This document shows, in pieces, positions 55,742 through 64,000 of a stretch of 64,000 nt of DNA. The notes under the pieces are model-generated. The model was not told the origin of the DNA, did not search any database, and saw only the letters and a program-made list of their open reading frames with translations. The translations under genes and the position numbers were made by a program. This DNA comes from Hyaloperonospora brassicae. Its lineage: Eukaryota; Oomycota; Peronosporomycetes; Peronosporales; Peronosporaceae. The stretch covers positions 62,001 to 126,000 of the forward strand of contig CANTFL010000195.1 of the NCBI GenBank assembly GCA_947650285.1. Direction: 5' to 3'. The first letter of the stretch is position 1, and each line of letters starts with the position of its first letter.

Positions 55742-56604
55742 TCACTCGGTGCCGCTCGCGTCTTCGTCACTGAAGTAACTATCAGGTTTTCGCTGCGGCC
55801 GCCGTCGTGCACCCATAGCTACAGCAGCAGCTGCAGCAGGCGCCGTCTTGTATGACGACGCCGATGAAGATAGAGGAGCTGCAGGTGGGTACGCGAGCAG
55901 CGAGATGGACAGATCTGCCTCGTCCGAGTCTGTAGATGGCGCCCTACAAGCAAACAAACAAACAAGCAAGCAACAAACCGACACACAACCACATCATCAG
56001 CACCTCCTCTTGTCCTTCTTCTGCCGCACAGAGACACGCGCATCTCCCCACGCGTGACAAGCACAGACCACGTCGAAACGTACAGCATGTTCGTGACCTC
56101 TCGGGCGTTCACCCAGTGCTCGAGCCCGCGTCGGCCGAGCGTCCCACTCTCCCTCTTCCTCTCCAGACGCGTCCGACTGCGCTTGTGTCCAGTGCTCTTG
56201 GCCACTGGCCGCTCCCGCGCGCCCAATACATTGCGTGGACACTCGTACGACACGTGCCCCGCGTCGCCGCACTCGAAACAGCGCGCGGCCGTCGCGTACG
56301 TGCGCTTCGTCTTGAACTCGTCCGCGCGGCCGTTGTCGCGGCTGAGCGACACGGACAGCGCCAACCCGCCCACCCGCTGCTTGTCCATCGCAGCCACAGC
56401 TCTCCGGCAGTCGCGCGCGCGCGCAAACTGCACGAACGCGACGCCGCGACTGCGCTGCGTGTGCTGATCCCGCAGCACCAGCACGCGCGCCAGCGTCCCG
56501 AACGGCACAAACAGCTGCGCCACGTCGTTCGTCGTGTAGGCGTACGGCAGCATCGCCACGTACGCGGTGCACCGCGCGGCCGGCGTCGCCTGTGGCGCGC
56601 ACAT
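55742..56604 (-). CDS. ZCRB1: U11/U12 snRNP 31 kDa protein (ZCRB1-like)
   Basis: Exons 56604-56084 and 55943-55742 (phase 2, 140-bp intron with GTACGT donor), 240 residues. N-terminal RRM: TAYVAMLPYAYTTNDVAQLF (RNP2), LARVLVLRDQHTQRSRGVAFVQF (RNP1), DNGRA linker, then the CCHC knuckle CFECGDAGHVSYECP followed by NVLGARE. This RRM-plus-knuckle order with DNGRAxEF is specific to ZCRB1/U11-U12-31K, a component of the minor spliceosome that removes U12-type introns. The C-terminal region is longer than in human and acidic, with possible phosphorylation sites (DSDEADL, YFSDEDASGTE). Start chosen at the first ATG before the RRM. It shares a 143-bp divergent region with the homeobox gene. Confidence 0.88.
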
Positions 56605-56747
56605 GGCGTCGTCGGGGAGGTGCGCGTCCGTGGGCGTGTGTACCGACAACGCGGTACAGTCGCACGGTAACCCTACCGACGACGTACCGGTAGTGGACCG
56701 AGCGACACTCGGGTCGCCACTGCCCCGTCGCTCGTCCCGATCTCGTT
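56605..56747. promoter_or_regulatory. very short divergent promoter, ZCRB1-like / homeobox
   Basis: Only 143 bp separate the two start codons. Both 5' UTRs and core promoters must fit here, or transcripts overlap. No initiator element could be assigned with confidence. Confidence 0.5.
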
Positions 56748-57951
56748 ATGGCTTCAGCTTTGCCAGCAGTAAGTACGGACTGCTCCGAGTCGAGTCACTT
56801 TCCGTCCATCAACGCGCTGGCGGTCCGATACGACGTCGCGGATCGAACGATGGCGGCTCAGCATCGGCGCCGCCTCTGGCAGTCAGTCACTTGTTGTCTC
56901 GCGCCCGGCGCCCCACACCCACACCCACACACACACCGCAGGGGATGACGCTTCCGAACCGCAGCGGGTACGTCCCGGGCCCGCGCCGACAGCCACGAGC
57001 AGAGACGACAGCAGCGCTGCCGCGTCGAGTTCGAGGAGACCCACCGTTGAGAGCAGCGCCCGAGACGATGCAGCGGGAGCTGCGGCTGATGCTGCGGTCG
57101 CTGTCGCCTGCTGCTGGCGGAGCGGCTCTGCCGTCGGTGGGTCCGACCTCTGCAGCGAGTGCGGCGTTGGTGGGGCAGTGCCGCAATCAGTTGCTCGAGG
57201 ACGAGTCGTTCCAAGCGAACGAGCGTTTCCAGGGACTGCTGCTGTTGGCCAATCACTCGGCGGTCGACGCCGCACCCGGTGCGGTCGATCCCTTTGCTGC
57301 AGCGATGGCGCAGATGCCAACGAGTCCACAGTCCCCTCCTTTAGCGTTCAGCGCGTCCAGCGACGGCGAAGAAGAGGCGGGCGAGACGAGCCGATCGCCG
57401 CCGTACGTGGAAGCCGAGTCGTTGCAGACTATGGCCCATGCGGCGCGCACAGTGGTGCAAGACCCAACAGTCTGTGCGCGCTACGAGCAGGCAGCTCACC
57501 AACTGCACGAGTGGGGGGAACGACGCCTGGTGCAGCAGCAGAACAGCAGCAGCAGTACTCTTCACCGAGTCCTGCCAGTGCGGAGAAAGGCGGCAGCTCG
57601 GCACCTCAGCTGCCAATGTCTCTGGCGGGAATCTCGCCCTACGCCATGGAGCTCGCGGCTCGCAACAGTTTGCCCAAGAAACGCTCGAGTCTTTCCAAGG
57701 TGTCCAAGAAGCTGATGCACGACTGGTTTGAGCACAATTTGCACCATCCGTATCCGACAGAAGAGGAGAAGGACTGGCTGGCTCAACGAGGCGGCATTAC
57801 ACTAGAACAGGTCAACAACTGGTTCATCAACACGCGCGGTCGAAAGTGGAAGCCCATGCTCAATCGACTCATGGCGGAGAAACAAGCGGGAGACTGCAAG
57901 TTGTACGACCAAATGGTGGAGAAGATTGAGGAGCCTTACCACAAGTTCTAG
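56748..57951 (+). CDS. TALE-class homeobox transcription factor with apparent frameshift
   Basis: Exon 1 56748-56768 (MASALPA), a GTAAGT..CCGCAG intron, then exon 2 from 56942 (GMTLPNRSGYVPGP). The frame runs through LLEDESFQANERFQGLLLLA and ARYEQAAHQLHEWGERRLVQ to a CAG repeat at 57534-57555. The TALE homeodomain (57680-57870) lies in a different frame: KRSSLSKVSKKLMHDWFEHN, LHHPYPTEEEKDWLAQRGGI, TLEQVNNWFINTRGRKWKP, with the PYP three-residue loop extension and the recognition helix WFINTRGRKWK. The frames switch at CAGCAGCAGAACAGCAGCAG; dropping AA (57542-57543) would join them as a glutamine run. No splice sites allow a short intron here. Nuclear DNA-binding protein; TALE factors often dimerise. 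Either an error in the assembly or a damaged allele. Confidence 0.8.
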
Positions 57952-58323
57952 TGCGGCAGGGCAGCAAGATAGAAGTGTGTGCGATAGGCGTGATAGGCTT
58001 ATCGTACACACAGGATAGCCGTCGTCGGCATTTTCCAGTTGCGGCGCGGGTGTTGTAGCTGCCCATCAGTGCACAAACATGTCGGAATTGGTCCATGACA
58101 AGCGAGTGGACACGAACAGCTAGTCGCTTGGCGAACGAAAAGCTGCAACAAAGTAACACTCAATTGTAGCAGAACCGTTTTGAGTATCATAGACGTCCCA
58201 CTTTGGTGAGCAATTGCAGTATGTATGGATGAGAGACATGCACACTCCTTCCGTCTTCACCCGCGTATAGACCGACGAGTCTGATCGAGTCTAGCATCGA
58301 CTCTTCTACGACGACTTCTCACA
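57952..58323. other. convergent intergenic region
   Basis: 372 bp between the 3' ends of the homeobox and HECT genes. An imperfect palindromic stretch TAGGCGTGATAGGCTTATCG is near 57987. No gene found. Confidence 0.4.
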
Positions 58324-61044
58324 TCACCGCAGTCCAAAGCCTTCGGCCTGACTGATCGCTAGCAACAGACGCTCTTTGAGTTTCTCGCGACTGCTGTACT
58401 CTGGCAGCAGGAGGTGGTTGTAGCTAGTTCATTACACATAGTGCACGTTAGCGATTGCATTGCAAACACCACAAGCAACTTCAGCAGCATATCCTCTCAC
58501 CACGTGTGTGCTGTAGGAAGACGATCCGAGTCCGGCCCGTTGCGGGAAATTACAAACACAAGACTCGAGAGACCCCGGATGGGAACGCGGTCGCTGCCTG
58601 TTGCAAACCGCAACAGCTTCTTCTTATCCTCCAGGGGCAGTGCGTGCACGATGACCCAGAAATCCCTTGCATGGCCAAGATTGCAACGTCAAAAACACGC
58701 AAGAAAGCTGCACCACCATAGCGACGTACCGAATGAGCTCGCTGTCTGCAGCAAAGCCGTCCTCGTAATGAGTAGCTTCCTCGAGTGCTTCGAAGTCAAG
58801 ATCGCTGTTGCCACAAATGAGAAGCTGCAACTCCTCCCACCGGAACATGCTCAGAACCTCATGGTTGCAAACCTGGTGAAAGCCGTGGTGGAAGGCAGCG
58901 TACTGACGCGAAACAGACTTGTTCAGCACATAGTCCACGTACAGCGCAACGTATTCGTCGCGATTGTCGCTAGTCACTGGAATCAAACTGCCTCCTGGCT
59001 TCAGCTCCACTGTCTTGACCTCGCCAAACACTTCGTGCGAGTACTCAAAATTACGCTGGTATACTCCCTCCACGTCGCCCTGGAAGTTCAATAGTTGCCG
59101 CAGACCACGACCGAGATCCGGCATTGCTAGTTCCAGATCCTCCAGTCCAACGGTGCAGCCCATTACTTTCTTGTACACGATGTGGGGAAAGCTAACATCC
59201 AGAATGACGGCATTGTAGATGGCAAGACCCAGCAATGTGCCGATAAGCTCAAACTCCATAGTGGCTTCCAGTGAATCGCTGTTGAACCATAACATACGTG
59301 TTTCCTCGTCATACGTGAACATGCCATAGGCCGGATCCAGGAGCTGTCGAATCAGTATCTGAAAAAACTCTTTTCGCACACCGCCCTCGTCGATGCCTTC
59401 TTCATCGACAAACTTGACCTTGAGCGACTTTTTCAGCGTCTCTGCTGACAACGACAAATGCACTAGCTGCCGCATGGCATCCTCGACGATGTTCTCACGT
59501 CGCACCCTCAGCACCAAGTAAGGTGATAACGCACTTTCGGTCAACAAGGACGAGCGAGCGTACACTGTATCCTGAGCACGGGCGCGCTGCTCAAGGTCCG
59601 AGTCGATTTGCAGCACTTTGCTTTTCGAAGCTGCGTCCAACACGAAGGGAAAATCACAAAACGACATTTCCGAAAGCATGCGCTCTGGCATCGGTTCGGC
59701 ATCTTCCCTTTCCTCTCCTTCTTCTCCTTCTCCATCTTCTCGCTCTTGCTCTTGCTCTTCGTGCTCACGATCAGTCTCGCTGTCTTCTCCAGTCTGCCGT
59801 CCACGACGTCGCAGCTCTCCCCGCTCCGAACGACGAGCGGCACGCGCGGCACTATGGCGCTTCTTCCAAAAGATTATAGAGCGCGAGTAATCTTGCACAA
59901 TGTCTACCTCCGAATTCACAGCTTCATTATAAAACTCATCGTACGTAGCAAACGGCCCGTGACCATTCACCCGCTCACGATTTACAATCTGGAGCTGTGC
60001 AAGCACGCCACATGCCGCATATACGAGGTCCATTTTCCGCAAGCCATACAGACACACTGTGATTGCCTGTTGCAAAATGTCCAACAGTCGATGCAATTGA
60101 TCCGCCGAGAAGAACATCGTCCACTGCACACGCATAAGGGCCTTGGCATCTTCAGGCAAGTAGAACAGCAGTCGACACAACCCGCCCACGACGTTCAAGT
60201 AGCTCGGATCAAACATCGACGGATGCTCGAACAACACGAGAAAAAAGCGCAGTGCGCGCGGTGTGTGCCACGTCGAGCACACGTTCCACGGCTGCGTGAC
60301 CAGCGTCTCCAGTGCGTTTCGAAACGTGTTTTGCACCGCTTCCTGGTCGCTGCTTGTCATTGCAGCATTCAGCAGCGCAAACACCCGCGTCATCTGGTGG
60401 CAATCAACGTGCCACCACTGTGCCCGCATATCATCGTCTTCTTCTGATCCGTCTTCTACTTCTCCTTTCTCGACAAAAGCAGCGCCCAGAGCATCCGGAT
60501 CGGAGAACATCTGGTACACAAGAGTCTTCACGACACGGTAGTCGTCCGTCTCACGCGCGAGCATCAGCGCCTTTTCCAGCTGAGTCCCCGCGCTCTCCGT
60601 CGCGCACTTTGCAGTCAATCGCCCGCCGTCTTCGTGCTTCGACGCGGACGTATGACATGCCGAGCGAGACAACGAGCGCGTCGTCGGCTCGAGTGCCGCT
60701 TCCGTACTTAGTAAGGCTTCTCCCACGTTCGTGGCAGCTGCAGCAGACGAGTCAGCCGACGGCGCCTCGTCCTCGAGCGTCTCCATGGCCACGTCCTGTC
60801 CGTGCAGTCTATCCGACGCGTCCTCCATATCGACGTCGTCGCCTGATACTACAGGAACCTCAGCAACCGCACCAGTCACACCAGCGCCGCCTGCCGTCTT
60901 CTCGGTCGCCACCTGCTGCACCTCCGCCAGCGCGCGCGCAACGGCGTCGTTCGGCGCGAGGCCCTGCGCCAGCAAACGCGCGTACGTCGCGTGGAAGAGC
61001 TCCCGGAGCTGCTCGTTCCCGTGTGCGCTCTGCTGCGTCTCCAT
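58324..61044 (-). CDS. HECT-domain E3 ubiquitin ligase
   Basis: Exons 61044-58730, 58665-58501 and 58423-58324 with matching phases, 859 residues. The N-terminal third is disordered and acidic; the middle is helical ([20 protein letters not shown]..) followed by a charged low-complexity segment ([20 protein letters not shown]). The C-terminal HECT domain begins about residue 525: [148 protein letters not shown] and a tail [11 protein letters not shown]. The catalytic cysteine (about residue 827) has its codon split by the last intron (TG|C). Accepts ubiquitin from E2 as a thioester and passes it to substrates; the substrate is unknown. Confidence 0.93.
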
Positions 61045-61440
61045 CGCCGCCGCTGCGCGCACACACACAGAGAGAGAGAGTCCTACCGGCGACGACGACG
61101 TCGGGATCGCTTGCGGCTTGCGAATAACACGAGAGGTCAATTCGCTTTGAGAGGGTTTGCTTTTTGTACAAACGAGAAAAAAAAGCAAGCGAACACCGAC
61201 CAACATACGGTCGAGAGGGGGTGGTAATCAATCGGTCACGCGGGGCGCGCGTGTCTCTATTTGTCCATAGCGTGCGCTATGGTGCGTAAAATACGTCCGA
61301 CCCTACTGATGCGCAAACCCACCACCGCAAGTGGGCTTTTCGACCAATCAGCGCCCGCGTCCGCCACCCCGCTCGCTCTATCTGCACGCGAGCAGCGCCG
61401 GGGCGATCGAGCGCGGCACTTTGCGTCCGCTGTCGAGAGC
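61045..61440. promoter_or_regulatory. divergent region HECT / VHS-GAT genes
   Basis: 396 bp between two divergent start codons; contains a CACACACAGAGAGAGAGAG microsatellite at about 61061-61080, immediately upstream of the HECT ATG. Presumed shared promoter region. Confidence 0.5.
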
Positions 61441-63777
61441 ATGGACGCGACCGTGCAGTCGTGGCGCAAGAAGATGCCGAGCAAGCGGCAGCTCACGTCC
61501 ACGATCCATCAGCTCGTGCAGCAAAAGGCCGTCGCCGTGCTGTACACGCCCACGGAGGTGGAGCGCATCCAGGCGATGACGGACATGATGGCGCAGGCCA
61601 CGAGCGAGTTCGAGGCCGACGAGGACTGGGATCGGATTCTACGGGTCGTCGATGCGCTGAGTAACATTCGCAATCGCGCCGTGTACGCACTTGCAGCGCG
61701 TGGTCGGTGGGCTATCAGATGTTGGAGGGTATTCGTTGACGAACGTCTGTGCGTATCAGATTAAAAGAGTCGATCCGGTACCTGAAGCTGAGGCTCGGTG
61801 ACCCATCGTCCCGGGTGGTGGTACTGGCCCTGACGTTGACAGAGTCAATTGTCAAGAACTGCGGGGATTTGGTGCACCAGGAGATCGCGTCGGAGCCGTT
61901 TATGACGGAGATGGAGGCGCTCTATCGAGTGAGACGCGCGCGCGCTTTTGTATCGACGGAATGCTCACTCGAGCACGTGAAGACGGCGGCTGATCGACTG
62001 ATTCTGTCGTGGCTGCCATCGATCGTTGCTGTCGCAGGTGCATGCGAATCGACGTGGACGGGCTAGTATGGAGATTGCCAGCCGCGTACTGGACATGATC
62101 CAGGCTTGGGGCGAAGCTTTCTTGCCATTCCGAGTGAGTAGTGCCTGTACGTTTTCGAGAAGTGGTGTCTGAGCGTGCAATACTGACTCTGGAAGCGATG
62201 CTAGCACGAGTTCCCTCTGTTTGTCGACACGTACCACAACATGCGGAAGAAAGGCGTCAAGTTCCCGGACCAGTACGACGAGTCCAAGGTGCCGGTACTG
62301 ACGCCGTCGTCTTCAGACGTGCTGGGTGGCAGTCAAAGTGGCGCTGCGAACGCAACGTCGGTCTCATCGATCCAAGCACGCAAATCCAGATCGATCGACA
62401 CGTCGTCGTATTCCAACAGTAGCAGTAGACTGGGCGGCTTGTCGACGCCGGAGCTGTACCGCGTCGCTACGAACGTGGCCGAGATGTTTGAAGATATGCT
62501 GTACGAAGCGCAAAAGCAAACGTCTGGTATCGGCAACCACGGCGTTATGGAAGAATTGGCGGTGGAAGTGAGAGAGATCTTGCACAGGATGGAAGGTGCT
62601 ATCCCGGTTGCTCTCTCGGAAGAGGATGCGGTGAGTCTTTTGCTCCTACTGCTGGCGGTCGCGCGTAGAACGAGACTACTGACGTTACTGTCTGCGTTCC
62701 CTACACTAGAACATTGAGAAGTACTTGTCCATCAACGACGATCTACATGCCGCACTGAAAAAGTACGATATGCTGCTTGCACGAAATGTGAAGGCAGAAG
62801 CAAAGACTGCTGCAAAGTCCGGAAAAGATATACTGAACGACATCGATCTCGTCGATCCGTTTGGACTCGAGGCGGATCCGTTGCCGTCAAAAAATACGAC
62901 CACGCGGGATGTGATCGATGGCGACGATTCGTTCGCAGACTTTGTGCACGCACGCGCGGGATCCAAGGCAAAGCGTGATGGCCAAAGTACGATATATAGC
63001 AGCAAGAGCTCGGTATCTGAAGTCGAGTCCAAGCGTGCTGTTCCGATGTCACAGCAAGAACAGGAAGACGACCCATTTGTAAGTTTCGTGCAGCAGCGGG
63101 CCACGAAAATCCTCAGTAGCAACGACCAGAATTGCAAAAGCGAGACAAAGCCGGCAGCACCGCAACTTGCGGACCCTGGGAAGGACTTGATCGATCTCTG
63201 GGATGGTAAGACAAGATGTGAGGCACATGCAGCGAGGTGTAAGAACTGACTCGTAGCCTCGTGACTAGATACAGCTCCTTCCGCGCCTGTTGTTGTCCAA
63301 CCGTCAGCAAAACCTGGACTATGGCTGGAAGATGACCTCACGGCCATTTCGAGCCAGCCAACTAGTGTCTCACACACAGGGCTGGCGAAGACGCCGGCTT
63401 ATGATCCGTGGAGTGGTAACGTTTTGTGGGATACGGGTCATGGGTGACAGCAGAAGTTCTGACAGCGTGATTGCTCCACAGCCGACACGTTGTACGAGCC
63501 CGGTACGTCTACAACAGCACAGTTGGATCCTTGCAGCACAACCAGCAGCACCATCGACACAAGCTCCAGCGGCCGCTCCTCCACAAAGGTGAGTTACCTG
63601 ATTGCACTTTGAACCTTCGGTCGCTAACGCAGTGTCGTTTGTGTCAATCCTAGGCGGCCGCTCCGACGCCCACCCCATCGAATCCGTTCGACGCGATTGA
63701 GTTCGCTGCTCCGGCATTGTCGCAGCAACCGTCACAGCCGGCGGCCAGCAGTTCATTTAACCCTTTTGACATCTAAG
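61441..63777 (+). CDS. VHS-GAT endosomal sorting adaptor (TOM1/GGA-like)
   Basis: Nine or so exons; the first are 61441-61682, 61760-61928 and 62038-62133, with phases consistent to the stop at 63775. N-terminal VHS domain: VQQKAVAVLYTPTEVERIQA, RVVDALSN, LKESIRYLKLRLGDPSSRVV, VLALTLTESIVKNCGDLVHQ, ASRVLDMIQAWGEAF, FVDTYHNMRKKGVKFP. A GAT-like helical bundle follows (VATNVAEMFEDMLYEAQKQT.., YLSINDDLHAALKKYDMLLA). The C-terminus has short trafficking motifs: DPFGLE and DPFVSF (AP2-type), LIDLWD (clathrin box), and NPFDAI and NPFDI (EH-domain ligands). VHS-GAT proteins bind ubiquitinated cargo and clathrin on endosomes or Golgi. No GAE ear domain is seen, so TOM1-like rather than true GGA. Function inferred from domains. 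Confidence 0.88.
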
Positions 63778-64000
63778 TCTGTATGCCTGTCATCGTCATG
63801 GGGAAAAGCTGCCGACGTTTTTGTGAAGAGCTTTGCGCTCCGTTGCACATTCACGACTTGTCCGGTGACACGTGCGGAGTGTACCCATTTACCCGGTGCA
63901 TACACGTTACTTTGCCGCCGTGTGAAGACAACGAACTACAGACTTCGATACTTCTGATTCGCGAGAGAGGTACATCACAAAACGTTTCCCTTGTAAACGC

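Noticed and set aside
57987..58020. Palindromic segment between homeobox and HECT genes as a terminator or small RNA
   Set aside because: Short imperfect symmetry only; eukaryotic genes do not need such a hairpin and nothing else supports it.

Overview
The window reads as nuclear DNA of an oomycete, most likely a Peronosporales species (Phytophthora or downy mildew type). I infer this from short, compact genes with many 60-110 bp GT-AG introns, stramenopile-type Cryptons and LINEs, oomycete-style Ty3/gypsy polyproteins, and a secreted EER-type effector candidate next to repeats. No organellar, bacterial or tRNA/rRNA gene was recognised. Gene models below were spliced by eye; boundaries are most secure where reading phase and family alignment agree.

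Layout. (1) 1-8.9 kb is a graveyard of Ty3/gypsy retroelements: a minus-strand element leaving the window at its left end, its 5' LTR with primer-binding site, an inverted diverged copy of the same LTR, and a second minus-strand gag/protease remnant with its own LTR. (2) 9.4-30 kb is gene-dense housekeeping DNA: a BMT5-like rRNA methyltransferase, a mercaptopyruvate sulfurtransferase, an unrecognised helical protein, quinolinate phosphoribosyltransferase, a Mei2-like RNA-binding protein, a PHD/SNF2/RING Rad16-type repair ATPase, an NST1/FAM193-like protein, a YJU2B (CWC16) splicing factor and an unknown protein. (3) 30-46 kb is repeat-rich and fast evolving: a 5'-truncated LINE with its target-site duplication, an effector candidate (33574-34155), a minus-strand gypsy element with a coding remnant on the opposite strand, GATC-rich tandem repeats, a decayed LINE with RNase H, a broken gene and a broken Crypton. 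(4) 46.8-63.8 kb returns to gene-dense DNA: a START-like/basic-zipper protein, COA4, a PP2A B'' subunit, MPP6, U11/U12-31K (ZCRB1), a TALE homeobox gene, a HECT ubiquitin ligase and a VHS-GAT trafficking adaptor.

The conserved genes mostly serve RNA metabolism (rRNA methylation, major and minor spliceosome, exosome, Mei2-like), DNA repair, ubiquitin/phosphatase signalling and membrane traffic. They are packed head-to-head (QPRT/Mei2-like, ZCRB1/homeobox, HECT/VHS) or tail-to-tail, with intergenic distances often under 500 bp. The split between dense conserved blocks and a repeat block holding the effector candidate matches the two-compartment organisation known for plant-pathogenic oomycetes. 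No CRISPR, phage or operon-type system is present. The most unusual items are the effector candidate between two retroelements, the antisense coiled-coil reading frame between gypsy integrase and LTR, the repeat-number difference between inverted LTRs, and an apparent frameshift in the homeobox gene.
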